A DNA stretch of 64,000 nt from Halomonas daqiaonensis (GCF_900109725.1 NZ_FOBC01000017.1:1-64000), one strand, 5' to 3'. Shown: positions 47,816 to 56,847, numbered from the stretch's first letter. Notes: a model not told the origin generated them from the sequence alone. Program-made: numbers and translations.

Positions 47816-48457
47816 TTAGCCCCTGGCCCCATCGGGCAGCGTCTCCACCAGCCCCAGCGCGACGCACAGCCGCACCAGTTCGGCGAAGTTTCCGGCCCCT
47901 AGGGCCTTCATGGCGCGTAGCCGGTAGATCTCCACCGTCTTGGCGCTGATGTCCAGGTGCTCGGCGATCTGGCGGCTGGTCATTCCCTCGGCGACGTGGA
48001 CCAGGATTTTCTGCTCCTTGGGGCGCAGGGCCGCGTAGCGTGCCTGCAGTTCGCCCAGCCGCCGCTTGGCCTGCCGGCGGCTCTGGTGCTCGGCGAGGGC
48101 CTGTTGGACGGTATCGATCAGCTGCTGGGGGTTGAAGGGCTTTTCGATGAAGTCGAAGGCGCCGCTCTTCAGCGCCGAGACCGCCATGGGTACGTCGCCA
48201 TGGCCGGTCATGAAGATCACCGGCGTATCGTCGCCGCGCTCGAGCAGCCGCTGCTGTACCTGCAGGCCGGAGAGGCCCGGCATGCGAACGTCGAGCAGGA
48301 TAGCGTCATGCTCGCCAGCGTCGGCGGCGAGGAAGGTCTCGCCATCGGCATAGGCGCAGGTGATCAGGCCCACGGATTCGAGCAGCCAGGTCAGCGAATC
48401 GCGAAGCGCCTGATCGTCGTCGATGATGGCAACGAAGGAAGAGGGGGGCTCGGTCAC
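47816..48457 (-). CDS. FixJ/NarL-type response regulator transcription factor
   Basis: The 213-residue protein has an N-terminal receiver domain (IIDDDQALRDS acid pocket, phospho-acceptor Asp56 in ILLDVRMPGLSG, Thr84 in FMTGHGDVPMA, Lys106 in EKPFNP) and a C-terminal LuxR-type HTH (KEQKILVHVAEGMTSRQIAEHL, SAKTVEIYRLRAMKALG). The GHGDVPMAVxALKxGAxDFIEKPF block is typical of the FixJ/TodT/DctR branch. No histidine kinase is adjacent. It is the last of three minus-strand genes (membrane protein, cytochrome, regulator) divergent from the alpha-dioxygenase operon, so it probably controls this redox locus. Confidence 0.88.
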   Translation of the reverse strand: MTEPPSSFVAIIDDDQALRDSLTWLLESVGLITCAYADGETFLAADAGEHDAILLDVRMPGLSGLQVQQRLLERGDDTPVIFMTGHGDVPMAVSALKSGAFDFIEKPFNPQQLIDTVQQALAEHQSRRQAKRRLGELQARYAALRPKEQKILVHVAEGMTSRQIAEHLDISAKTVEIYRLRAMKALGAGNFAELVRLCVALGLVETLPDGARG

Positions 48458-48490
48458 GGATGCCTCGGGGGTGTGGATGAAGTGGGGAGG

Positions 48491-49954
48491 CTAAAGCGTC
48501 TTGAGGTACTCGACCAGCGCATCGCGATCTTCTGCCGGCAACTCGGTGCCGTATTCGTGGCCGGCGTTGCCGTTACCGGGTTCGTTGGTGTCGTAGCGGA
48601 AGCCGTGCCGCTCGGCATCCTCGCCTTCGTGGATGAAGCCCAGGAGGTCGGGGTGATAGACGTCGTAGCCGCGATGGAACACCTCGGGGCGTTCCTCGGC
48701 GGGGCGCAGCAGATCTTCCACGGTGGGCACCGAGCCGTTGTGCAGGTAAGGCGCGCGCAGCCAGATGCCTGTCAGCGGCTTGGCCACGTAGCCGTCGGTC
48801 TTGACGAAGGCGTCGAAATCCCAGGGGTAGTCCTCGGCATAGGCGTTGTAGCGCTCGGCGGCCTCGGCGGTCCACATCGCCAGGCGGTGGTTGTCGGTGC
48901 CTACTTCCGGCTGCGGGATCACCGTGCCGGTGCGAGCCCCCCCGGGGCCGTGGCAGCCGGCGCAGGTCTCCTCGAACAGCACCTCTCCGCGTGCGGCAGC
49001 CTGCTGGTCCAGGGAGTTGAAGGGGTAGGAGGGCGGCGCCAGCTTGCGCAGGTAGGCCTCCAGTTCGCCCAGTGCCTCCACTGGCAGGGAGTCGGGGCGG
49101 GCGCCATCGCCGATGGCGCCGCTGAGCACCACCTCGGTGAGCGAGTCGTTGAGCCCGTCCCAGTGCAGGGCGTAGCCCTCCTGCTCGTCCATCGCCCAGA
49201 GCGGCATGATGTCGGAGTTGCCGATGGTGTCGTCCTCGGCGGGGTTCAGGGCCAGCAGGTCGGGGTGGAATTTCACGGGGTTGAAGGGATCGATGCGCCC
49301 CGGTCCCCAGCGGGGCCGATCCTCGGTCCAGGTGAAGCGCTCGGCCTGTTCCAGCAGCCCGTCGCGGGTGCGCGGGATGATCAGGAAGCGGTAGAGCAGG
49401 CGGTCGAGCCAGGAGAGCTCGGTCTCTTCGCGAATGGCTGCCAGCAGGTTGTCGGCGGTGAAGTCCGGGTCCGCGGCGGCGTCGCTAAGGAAGCGCAGGT
49501 ACGCCTGGGGGTCGAAGGTCTGGTGCGGGCCGGCAGGCACGATCCGGCGTTCGCCGTCCGGTGCCGTGCGGTAGGTGGCGGTATGGCAGGCCGCGCAATT
49601 GATGCCGATGCGTGGGAAGCCGATGGTCTTCAGCGAGAAGCCCACCGGCGAGGGTTGGCCTTCCTCCCAGGCCACGCCCAGGGCGGCGTAGCTGTCATCT
49701 TCCCCATCGCCCGGCAGGTGCTGCGGGAAGAGTGTCGGCAGCACGCGCCAGACCCAGTAGGGCAGGCCTTCCTCCGGCTCGGTGCCAATGGAGCCGTAGC
49801 GATAATATTCCTCGACGCTTTCGAACTGCTGGGGCTCCTCGCGGAACAGCTTGTACCAGCCGATCGCCGCCACCGCGGCGCCCAGTATCAGCAGCAGGGC
49901 CAGCCAGGCGAGCCAGCGGCGGGACTTGGGGTGGGTGTGATCCTTGTGAGCCAT
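48491..49954 (-). CDS. Membrane-anchored dihaem cytochrome c (first of two paralogues)
   Basis: The 487-residue protein has one N-terminal membrane anchor (residues about 13-33), then a periplasmic region with two c-type haem motifs, CAACH (120-124) and CAGCH (331-335), as in dihaem cytochromes related to the CcP/MauG and RoxA-like groups. Conserved blocks WGPGRIDPFNPVKF, HWDGLNDSL and RAPYLHNGSVPTVEDLL are shared with the cytochrome at 54730. They are probably paralogues with one role: moving electrons to or from the oxygen-using enzymes between them. Start at 49954 follows GGAGG by about 7 bases; the longer frame from 50032 is rejected. Confidence 0.85.
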   Translation of the reverse strand: MAHKDHTHPKSRRWLAWLALLLILGAAVAAIGWYKLFREEPQQFESVEEYYRYGSIGTEPEEGLPYWVWRVLPTLFPQHLPGDGEDDSYAALGVAWEEGQPSPVGFSLKTIGFPRIGINCAACHTATYRTAPDGERRIVPAGPHQTFDPQAYLRFLSDAAADPDFTADNLLAAIREETELSWLDRLLYRFLIIPRTRDGLLEQAERFTWTEDRPRWGPGRIDPFNPVKFHPDLLALNPAEDDTIGNSDIMPLWAMDEQEGYALHWDGLNDSLTEVVLSGAIGDGARPDSLPVEALGELEAYLRKLAPPSYPFNSLDQQAAARGEVLFEETCAGCHGPGGARTGTVIPQPEVGTDNHRLAMWTAEAAERYNAYAEDYPWDFDAFVKTDGYVAKPLTGIWLRAPYLHNGSVPTVEDLLRPAEERPEVFHRGYDVYHPDLLGFIHEGEDAERHGFRYDTNEPGNGNAGHEYGTELPAEDRDALVEYLKTL

Positions 49955-49988
49955 GACCGCTTCCTCCCGAATGAGTCGTAGACACCGC

Positions 49989-50360
49989 TCAGCGTCGGCC
50001 GAGCGCCAGTAGCAGCGCGCCCTGGGTGACACCGAAGAACAAGTCGAACAGGGCGAGCAACAGGAACTGCGGATACAGCAGCGTGAAGAATACGACCCCG
50101 GCGAAGCGTGCCAGCACCGTCAGCACTGCAACCATCCGGAACCGATCGGGGTCCAGGGCTGCCGGCAGGTAGAACAGGCTAAGCAGGATCAGCAGCCAGC
50201 CGGCGAAGGCCGGCCACACCGTCTCGGCTACTGGCGCTCCGCCCACCAGTGCGATCACCGTATTGGGGACGAAGACCGCAGGTATCGCCAGGGCCAGATT
50301 GGCTACCACGCCCAGCAGTACCATGAGGCGGAATCCCGTCGCGTAATGACGCTTGGCCAC
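49989..50360 (-). CDS. Small four-helix membrane protein (first of two paralogues)
   Basis: The 123-residue protein has about four hydrophobic helices: RLMVLLGVVANLALAIPAVF, AFAGWLLILLSLFYLPAALDP, VAVLTVLARFAGVVFFTLL and FLLLALFDLFFGVTQGALL. The one at 56360 has the same plan, including a shared LLYLPAAL-type segment, and each sits next to a dihaem cytochrome, so it may assist or anchor it. Function unknown. Confidence 0.75.
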   Translation of the reverse strand: MAKRHYATGFRLMVLLGVVANLALAIPAVFVPNTVIALVGGAPVAETVWPAFAGWLLILLSLFYLPAALDPDRFRMVAVLTVLARFAGVVFFTLLYPQFLLLALFDLFFGVTQGALLLALGRR

Positions 50361-50613
50361 GCGTCCTCCTTGGGCCCCGCGAGGCAGGGCGAGACATCTT
50401 GCGGAGTGTATCCCGAGACCCCTCGTTGAAATCCTTTCCTGCTGACAATGAACTTCTGGAGGGGGGTGAAACCCTGTGCTAAAGGTTAGTTGTCAAGTGC
50501 AGTATGGTCACGTTCATCCTCGCGAGAGTGGAGTCTTCAGGCTTCATATTGGCCAGGGATGGCAGGGTCACTGCGCGTCCGTTCCTTTGGCATCGTGACC
50601 AGGGAGGAGCTTC

Positions 50614-52437
50614 ATGTTCGGTCAACGCGGCAGCGGTCTGCTCGGTCGGCTCTTTCGGCGCATCAACCGGCGCCGGCAGTGGCATCAGTTTCCTTTTCTC
50701 ATCGCCGTACTGAACCTCGTCGCCCTGCGAGGGAATATGCGCTGGCACAACCTTTACGACACCGAGCGCGAGCGCCCGCCGGACCCCGACAAGGGCGAGC
50801 TTGACGTGCGCAGCTGCCGTACAGCCGATGGCAGCTATAACGACCTGGCGGCCCCCTGTATGGGTAAGGCCTATACCCGCTTCGGGCGCAACGTGCCCAT
50901 CGCCGAGACCTTCGGCGAGACCGATGAGATGCTGATGACGCCCAGCCCGCGTGTCATCAGCCGCCGGCTGATGACACGCGAGACCTTCACGCCGGCCACC
51001 ACGCTGAACGTCCTGGTGCCCGCCTGGCTGCAGTTCATGGTCCACGACTGGTTCAGTCATGGCAGCAACGACACCGAGGCGACGCCCTACGAGATCCCCC
51101 TCGATGAGGACGACGACTGGCCCTGGGGGCGCATGACGGTGCTGCGTTCGCGCCGCGATTCCACTCGCGGCCCGGCCGACGAGGGTTTCCCGGAGACCTT
51201 CCTCAACACCGAGACCCAGTGGTGGGACGGCTCGCAGATCTATGGCAGCAGCCTCAAGCGCCAGCGCCTGGTGCGCAGCGACCCCGAGAGCGGCGAGCTG
51301 CTGACCGACGGCAAGCTTTACCTGCGTCCCGATGGCCACCTGCCCCAGGACGAGCACGGCATCGAGCTGGCGGGGGTCAACGGCAACTGGTGGGTGGGAC
51401 TGTCGCTGATGCACAACCTCTTCGTCCGGGAGCACAACGCCATCGTCGACCGGCTGCGCATCGATCACCCGGATCGCGACGGTGAATGGTTGTTCCAGAA
51501 GGCGCGCCTGATCAACACCGCCCTGATCGCCAAGATCCACACCGTGGAGTGGACGCCGGCCCTGCTCGACACCCCGGAGCTGCGCCTGGGCATGCGTGCC
51601 AACTGGTGGGGCATTCTCGACGAGCACTTCTACCGCAGCCGTGGCCGGGTCAGCGACAGCGAACTGTTCAGCGGCATTGTCGGCTCACCGGTGGATCATC
51701 ACGCCGCGCCCTATGCCATCACCGAGGAGTTCAGCGCCGTCTACCGCATGCATCCGCTGGTACCTGATGACTTCGATTTCCGTCGCCTGGCCGACGACAG
51801 CCCGCTCAAGACGTGCGGCCTGACCGAGGTGGCCGGCTCGCGGACCCACTCGCTCTACGACGAGGTGCCGCTGGCCGATGCGCTCTATTCGCTGGGCACC
51901 AGCCACCCCGGCGCGCTGGTGCTGCACAATTTCCCGAGTCATCTCCAACAGCACGCCAAGCAGGCGCCCCATGAGCGCACCATCGACCTGGCCTCCATCG
52001 ACGTGCTGCGCGACCGCGAGCGCGGGGTGCCGCGCTACTGCCGCTTCCGCCGTCTGATCGACATGCCGGCGCCGGCGAGCTTCGCCGAGCTCACCGACAA
52101 TCCCGAGTGGCAACGCGAGCTGGAGGCAGTCTATGGCAACGTGGAGCAGGTCGACCTGCTCACCGGCTGCCTCGCCGAGACGCCGCCGCCGGGTTTTGCC
52201 TTCAGCGACACTGCCTTCCGCATCTTCATCCTGATGGCTTCCCGGCGCCTCAAGAGCGACCGCTTCTTCACAGACGACTACATCCCCGAGGTCTACACCC
52301 CGGCGGGGATGCAGTGGATCGACGACAACGGCCTGCGCACGGTGATCGGTCGCCACTTTCCCGAGTTGGTGCCGCGGATGGAAGGGGTGCGCAATGTCTT
52401 CTTCCCCTGGTCTCGTGAAACCAGGTCTCGTGAATAG
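50614..52437 (+). CDS. Haem peroxidase of the fatty-acid alpha-dioxygenase/cyclooxygenase group
   Basis: The 607-residue protein belongs to the animal-type haem peroxidase superfamily and shows features of alpha-dioxygenases: the distal His region WLQFMVHDWFSH (His144), NTETQWWDGSQIYGSS, WWVGLSLMHNLFVREHNAI, and FSAVYRMHPLVPD with Tyr377 three residues before proximal His380, the spacing of the radical Tyr and haem His in cyclooxygenase and plant alpha-dioxygenase. It should add O2 to the alpha carbon of fatty acids, giving 2-hydroperoxy acids. No signal peptide is seen. GGGAGGAG precedes the ATG. First gene of an operon with an unknown protein, an Old-Yellow-type reductase, a cytochrome and a membrane protein. 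Exact substrate unproven. Confidence 0.85.
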   Translation: MFGQRGSGLLGRLFRRINRRRQWHQFPFLIAVLNLVALRGNMRWHNLYDTERERPPDPDKGELDVRSCRTADGSYNDLAAPCMGKAYTRFGRNVPIAETFGETDEMLMTPSPRVISRRLMTRETFTPATTLNVLVPAWLQFMVHDWFSHGSNDTEATPYEIPLDEDDDWPWGRMTVLRSRRDSTRGPADEGFPETFLNTETQWWDGSQIYGSSLKRQRLVRSDPESGELLTDGKLYLRPDGHLPQDEHGIELAGVNGNWWVGLSLMHNLFVREHNAIVDRLRIDHPDRDGEWLFQKARLINTALIAKIHTVEWTPALLDTPELRLGMRANWWGILDEHFYRSRGRVSDSELFSGIVGSPVDHHAAPYAITEEFSAVYRMHPLVPDDFDFRRLADDSPLKTCGLTEVAGSRTHSLYDEVPLADALYSLGTSHPGALVLHNFPSHLQQHAKQAPHERTIDLASIDVLRDRERGVPRYCRFRRLIDMPAPASFAELTDNPEWQRELEAVYGNVEQVDLLTGCLAETPPPGFAFSDTAFRIFILMASRRLKSDRFFTDDYIPEVYTPAGMQWIDDNGLRTVIGRHFPELVPRMEGVRNVFFPWSRETRSRE

Positions 52438-52446
52438 GGAGGCACC

Positions 52447-53355
52447 ATGGCCAGGCGCCTGAGCATTCCCGGTCTCGTCAACCTGCTGGAGGTGAGCGAT
52501 GCCCGGGAGATCCGCGAGCTGGATGCCGAGCCGGGCATCGACCGCCACCTGGCGCCCGCCGGCGGGCTGATCAATCGCCTGCGACTGGCCCGCCTGCGCC
52601 AGGCCTTGGTGTTCGATGACCAGCCGCTGCCCGCCTTGCTGCCCCGCGAGGCGCAGGGCCGCGAGTCCCGCCACGCCGAACTGGGCCAGCGCCTCGATGA
52701 GCGCGCCGAAGCAACGGCCTGGCGCCAGGATCCGGCCTTCAAGACCCTGGTGGAGGCGGTGGCCGGCCAGGCCGAGGGCGAGGCGCTGGGACCCGCCGCC
52801 CAGGGGTTGTTGGGGCGGCTGTTTCACGATGAGTACCATGCCGACCAGGAAAGCTATGCGGCGGCCCGGCTGCTCAACGCCTATCCGCGCATCAACGTAT
52901 TGCGTGCCCTGGGCCAACGGGTCAGTGGGCGCCTGGGCCGTGCCCGGCGATTGCTGGCCGAGCGCGCCCGGGCCGAGCCACTGGCGCTGCATGCGACCGG
53001 CATCGCCGTGCACAACCTGGTGGCGTCACTGGCGGCGATGCGTGAGCTGGCCGCCTCGCCCCAGGCCCATGGGCTCTCCCTGGCGGCGGTAATGGGCCGC
53101 ACCCTCTCGGCGCCGGAGACGCTGCTGCGCCGGGTGAGGAGGCCGCTGTCGACGCCTTGCGCACCACGACGGCTGGAACCCGACGACCTGGTGGTGCTGC
53201 GCCTGGCGGATGCCGCCAGAGGCAGCGGTGACCGCGAGCTGGCTTTCATGGGTCAGAGCTGGGCGCGCTGCCCGGCCCAGAGCTTCATTCTGGCGCTGCT
53301 GGCGGCGGTCTGGGAGCAGGCCATGACCGTGCAGCAAGGAGGGCGAGGCGCATGA
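52447..53355 (+). CDS. Alpha-dioxygenase-associated protein with a C-terminal P450-like cysteine segment
   Basis: The 302-residue helical protein is not one I can assign. Starts MARRLSIPGLVNLLEV, 9 bases after the dioxygenase stop. The C-terminal segment DRELAFMGQSWARCPAQSF is reminiscent of the haem-Cys loop of cytochromes P450 (FGxGxxxCxG followed by the L helix), with a Cys at about residue 280. The protein is shorter than a P450 (about 400) and no ExxR is evident, so it is at most a degenerate or minimal P450-like protein. In fungal Ppo/linoleate diol synthases a P450 domain follows a haem dioxygenase, which makes the neighbourhood suggestive. Its stop overlaps the next gene. Confidence 0.55.
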   Translation: MARRLSIPGLVNLLEVSDAREIRELDAEPGIDRHLAPAGGLINRLRLARLRQALVFDDQPLPALLPREAQGRESRHAELGQRLDERAEATAWRQDPAFKTLVEAVAGQAEGEALGPAAQGLLGRLFHDEYHADQESYAAARLLNAYPRINVLRALGQRVSGRLGRARRLLAERARAEPLALHATGIAVHNLVASLAAMRELAASPQAHGLSLAAVMGRTLSAPETLLRRVRRPLSTPCAPRRLEPDDLVVLRLADAARGSGDRELAFMGQSWARCPAQSFILALLAAVWEQAMTVQQGGRGA

Positions 53356-54722
53356 GCGAGGACGTCATCTTCACGCCGCTGAAGTGGCGCAACATCGAGA
53401 TCAAGAACCGCCTGCTGCGTTCGAACATCTCCGGGCGCTTCGACAACGAGGACGGCAGCCTGACCCAGACCCGCATCAACTGGGAGTGCCGTTTTGCCCG
53501 CGGTGGGGTGGGGGCCATCCTCTCATCCTTCGTGCCGGTGCAGATGGAAGGGCGCATCGTCGCCGGCTACGCCACTATCCATCGCGACGACTTCATTCCC
53601 CTCTGGCAGCGTCTCGGCGAGGCGGTGCATCGCTTCGACTGCAAGTACATCCTGCAGCTCAGTCACTCCGGCCGGCAGATGGACCTGCCCGGGGTGCACA
53701 ACCAACATCGGCGAGCACCCAGCGCCACCGGCCACAAGGAATCGCTGCATGGCTTCCTGTGCCGGGCGATGACCGGCCACGAGGTCGAGTGCACCGTCGA
53801 GGCCTTCGCCCGCGGCGCCTGGCGAGCCCGGGAAGCGGGGCTCGACGGCGTGGAACTGCACGCCGCCAACGGCTATCTCTTCACCCAGTTCCTGAGCTCG
53901 GCGATCAACGACCGAAACGACCGCTACGGCGGCTCGCTGATGAACCGGGCTCGCTTCCTGCTGGAGGTGATCGAGGCAATACGCGACCGGGTGGGGCCGG
54001 ATTTCCACCTGCAGGTCAAGATCAGCGCCGTGGACCACAACGACGTGCTGCCCTGGGAAGGCAAGGGCAACAGCCTGGCAGATACCGTACAGGTGTGCCG
54101 GTGGGCCGAGACCGCCGGCGCCGACGCCCTGCATGTCTCGCTGGGTAGCCTCTTTCCCCATCCCCTGAATCCGCCCGGCGACTTCCCCTTCGAGACCATC
54201 GTCAGCACCTACGACGCCATGCTCTCCGCCGGCGTCGACACCTTCCGCAACTACCTGCTGTTCCGCTACCCGGCGCTGCGCTGGATCTTCCGCTGGCTGT
54301 GGTTCCGCCACCGGCGCGGCCGCGAGTTGGAGGGCATCGGCCTGGACGAGGCACGCGCCATCCGCGCGGCGGTGAACATCCCGGTGATCAGCACCGGTGG
54401 CTACCAGCGCGCCTCCCTGGTGCGCGAGGCCATCAATTCGGGTGCCTGCGATGCGGTCTCCAGCGCCCGGGCGCTGATCGCCAACCCTGACATGCCGCGC
54501 CAATGGCAGGCCGGCCACGACACGCCGGAGAATCCCTGCACCTTCTGCAACAAGTGCCTGCTCAATGCGCCCAAGAATCCCCTGGGTTGCTACGAGCTGG
54601 ATCGCTTCGGCGGTGACCACGAGCGCATGCTCGAGACCCTGATGGCCATCTACGAGACCCGGCCCGAGCTGCAGTTGCCGCCGGTGGCGCCGTCTCGAGA
54701 AACGCAAGCGCATACCCCGTGA
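53352..54722 (+). CDS. NADH:flavin oxidoreductase (Old Yellow Enzyme family) with Fe-S cysteine motif
   Basis: The 456-residue protein has an FMN TIM barrel of the OYE/2,4-dienoyl-CoA-reductase family: FTPLKWRNIEIKNRLLRSNISG, LQLSHSGRQMD (FMN and substrate residues), GLDGVELHAANGYLFTQFLSSAINDRNDRYGGS, KISAVDHND, PVISTGGYQ. A cysteine group near residue 400, CTFCNKC...NPLGC, matches the 4Fe-4S site of the dienoyl-CoA reductase branch, but the C-terminal FAD/NAD domain of that branch is missing, so electrons must come from a partner. It begins 4 bases within the upstream gene. It probably reduces an unsaturated or peroxidised lipid product of the dioxygenase. Confidence 0.87.
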   Translation: MSEDVIFTPLKWRNIEIKNRLLRSNISGRFDNEDGSLTQTRINWECRFARGGVGAILSSFVPVQMEGRIVAGYATIHRDDFIPLWQRLGEAVHRFDCKYILQLSHSGRQMDLPGVHNQHRRAPSATGHKESLHGFLCRAMTGHEVECTVEAFARGAWRAREAGLDGVELHAANGYLFTQFLSSAINDRNDRYGGSLMNRARFLLEVIEAIRDRVGPDFHLQVKISAVDHNDVLPWEGKGNSLADTVQVCRWAETAGADALHVSLGSLFPHPLNPPGDFPFETIVSTYDAMLSAGVDTFRNYLLFRYPALRWIFRWLWFRHRRGRELEGIGLDEARAIRAAVNIPVISTGGYQRASLVREAINSGACDAVSSARALIANPDMPRQWQAGHDTPENPCTFCNKCLLNAPKNPLGCYELDRFGGDHERMLETLMAIYETRPELQLPPVAPSRETQAHTP

Positions 54723-54729
54723 GGCCGCC

Positions 54730-56283
54730 ATGAGACGCCAGGAGCCCCCCGTCACCGCCGTGCAGCACGAGACCCGCCGTCGTCGGCGGCGGTACCTGCC
54801 GTTGACCCTGCTGGCGCTGGCCGTGGTGGTGGCCGGCGTGCTGGTGCTGGCGATCGGTGTCCCTACCCTGTGGCGCTACAGCGGTGAGTCGGTGCGCCAC
54901 TACGCCGATCCCGAGGCGCACTTCCGCCATGGCTCCATCGGCAGCGAGCCGGAAAGCGGCCTGCCGGTGCGGCTGTGGCGGGTGCTGCCCGAACTCTTCC
55001 CCGAGGTACTCGCCGAGGAGGGCTACGCGGCCTTCGGCTTCCTCTACGCCTCGGGTGACAGCCTCGAGGCGGGTGACCTGCCCATCGGAGTGGGCACACG
55101 CGAGGTGCGCGGCGTGGAACTGGGGTGGCTAAACTGTGCGGCGTGCCATACCGGCACGGTGCGCGAGTCTCCTGGGTCGCAACCGCGGCTGATATCGGGT
55201 ATGCCCGCCAACAACCTGGACCTCAACGGCTTCATCGCCTTCCTGCTGGAGATCGCCGACGACCCGCGACTCGCGCCGGACAGCGTGTTCGCCGCCATGG
55301 AGGAGCAGGGCCAGGAGCTTGGCTGGATCGAGCGCCTGGTGTGGCGGTACGCGGTGCTGCCGCGGGTACGCGAGGGGCTGCTGGAGACCCGGGCGCGGCT
55401 CGCACCGCTGCTGGCGGAGCAGCCGGCCTGGGGGCCGGGACGGGTCGATACCTTCAATCCCTACAAGCTGATCCAGTTCGACATGACCCTCGCCGACCTG
55501 GCGGAGGACGAGCGGATCGGCACCGCGGACTTCCCGTCGATCTTCCTTCAGCGTCCTCGCCAGGGCATGGACCTGCATTGGGACGGCAACAACGCCTCGC
55601 TGCAGGAGCGCAACCTGAGCGCCGCCCTGGGTGCCGGGGTCACCGAGGAGAGCGCCGACCATGCCGCCATCGAGCGGGTCGCCGACTGGCTGCTCGACCT
55701 CGAGCCGCCGCCGAGCCCCCACGACCCAGATGCCGACAGCGTGGCGGCCGGCAAGGCGCTCTACATGCGCCACTGTGCCGATTGCCACGGCTATCAGGAG
55801 GGCGAGCGCTACGTCTTCGAGGGCGAGCAGCTCGGCGAGGTGGTACCCAACGCCACGCTAGGGGCTGACCCGGCGCGCCTGGACAGCTATACCCAGACAC
55901 TGCGCCTCTATCAGCTCACCCTCTTCGCCGATGACGAGCGCTACCGCTTCCGCCACTTCCGCAAGACCGACGGCTACGCCAACCAGCCCCTCGACGGACT
56001 CTGGCTGCGCGCCCCCTACCTGCACAACGGCTCGGTGCCGACCCTGCACGACCTGCTGTTGCCCCCGGAAGAGCGCCCCGTGGCCTTCTTGCGTGGCCTG
56101 GACGTGCTGGATGGCGAGAAGGGCGGATTCTTGGCTCCCGACTGTATCCCTGGGGCCCCCTTGGACGAGGGCTTCTGTTTCGATACTCGTCTGCCGGGCA
56201 ACGGCAAGCAGGGGCATACTTATGGCACCGCGCTGCCGCCGGATGACCGGGCGGTTCTGCTCGACTACTTGTTGACCTTCTGA
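54730..56283 (+). CDS. Membrane-anchored dihaem cytochrome c (second paralogue)
   Basis: The 517-residue protein has a signal anchor (residues about 22-48) and two haem motifs, CAACH (136-140) and CADCH (349-353). Blocks LYASGDSLEAGDLPIG, WGPGRVDTFNPYKLIQF, HWDGNNASLQERN and RAPYLHNGSVPTLHDLL match the cytochrome encoded at 48491, so the two are paralogues on either side of the locus. A role in electron transfer with the dioxygenase and reductase is inferred. Its stop codon lies inside a short tandem repeat (56272-56314). Confidence 0.86.
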   Translation: MRRQEPPVTAVQHETRRRRRRYLPLTLLALAVVVAGVLVLAIGVPTLWRYSGESVRHYADPEAHFRHGSIGSEPESGLPVRLWRVLPELFPEVLAEEGYAAFGFLYASGDSLEAGDLPIGVGTREVRGVELGWLNCAACHTGTVRESPGSQPRLISGMPANNLDLNGFIAFLLEIADDPRLAPDSVFAAMEEQGQELGWIERLVWRYAVLPRVREGLLETRARLAPLLAEQPAWGPGRVDTFNPYKLIQFDMTLADLAEDERIGTADFPSIFLQRPRQGMDLHWDGNNASLQERNLSAALGAGVTEESADHAAIERVADWLLDLEPPPSPHDPDADSVAAGKALYMRHCADCHGYQEGERYVFEGEQLGEVVPNATLGADPARLDSYTQTLRLYQLTLFADDERYRFRHFRKTDGYANQPLDGLWLRAPYLHNGSVPTLHDLLLPPEERPVAFLRGLDVLDGEKGGFLAPDCIPGAPLDEGFCFDTRLPGNGKQGHTYGTALPPDDRAVLLDYLLTF

Positions 56284-56314
56284 ATATTGACCTTCTGAAT
56301 ATTGACCTTCTTCG
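56272..56314 (+). repeat. 15-bp tandem repeat spanning the cytochrome stop codon
   Basis: TTGACCTTCTGAATA occurs twice in a row and then partly a third time. The stop codon TGA is in the first unit. The unit length of 15 keeps frame, so each copy would recreate the same stop; it looks like slippage duplication. Confidence 0.7.
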
Positions 56315-56359
56315 CTGAGTTTTTATGCGCTGACGCATCTGGCCCCAGGGAGTACCGAC

Positions 56360-56752
56360 ATGCAGACTTCACAGGACACCTTCCGGACCTATCGGCGGGT
56401 GATGCAGGTGGGCATCGCCCTCAACGTGCTGATCGGCCTGTGGCTGTGGTGGTGGCCGGCCAGTTTGCTCGAGATCATCAGGGCCGACCTGGCGGCGCCC
56501 TTGACATGGCCCCGCTACGCCGGCCTGGCCATGCTGGCGATGGGGCTGCTTTACCTCCCGGCCGCTTTGTCGCCGCTGCATAACCGCCTGGTAGCGCTGC
56601 TGTCGATCCTGTTCCGCGGGCTCTTCGCGCTGTTCTTCCTGTTCGCCTCGGGACTGTTGTGGCTACCTGCGCTCTACGAGGCGGTACTGGCCGTGCTGCA
56701 GGGGATAACCTTCTGGCGAGGGTGGCGCGCGGACCTGATGGCCAAACCTTAG
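56360..56752 (+). CDS. Small four-helix membrane protein (second paralogue)
   Basis: The 130-residue protein has the same plan as the protein at 49989: YRRVMQVGIALNVLIGLWLWWWPASLL, RYAGLAMLAMGLLYLPAALSPLHNRLVALL, ILFRGLFALFFLFASGLLWL. It follows the second cytochrome by 76 bases. The pairing of one such protein with each cytochrome suggests a functional link, for instance as a membrane partner or quinone-binding subunit. Function unknown. A strong terminator lies downstream. Confidence 0.75.
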   Translation: MQTSQDTFRTYRRVMQVGIALNVLIGLWLWWWPASLLEIIRADLAAPLTWPRYAGLAMLAMGLLYLPAALSPLHNRLVALLSILFRGLFALFFLFASGLLWLPALYEAVLAVLQGITFWRGWRADLMAKP

Positions 56753-56769
56753 GAACTTGCCACTCAGAA

Positions 56770-56806
56770 AAGACCAGGGGCCCGCGATTGCTAGCGGGCC
56801 CCTGCT
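56770..56806. terminator. Strong hairpin terminator between convergent genes
   Basis: CAGGGGCCCGC and GCGGGCCCCTG form an 11-bp perfect stem around ATTGCTA. It lies between the redox operon (plus) and the small gene at 56848 (minus), so it can serve both. Confidence 0.75.
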
Positions 56807-56847
56807 ATGGTGCGGCTGTCGGGAGTCGGGTAGAAAAAGCTGTGACG

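Noticed and set aside
47957..49981. 674-codon plus-strand open frame
   Set aside because: It is antisense to the response regulator and dihaem cytochrome, with no recognisable domain; long antisense frames are expected at this GC content.
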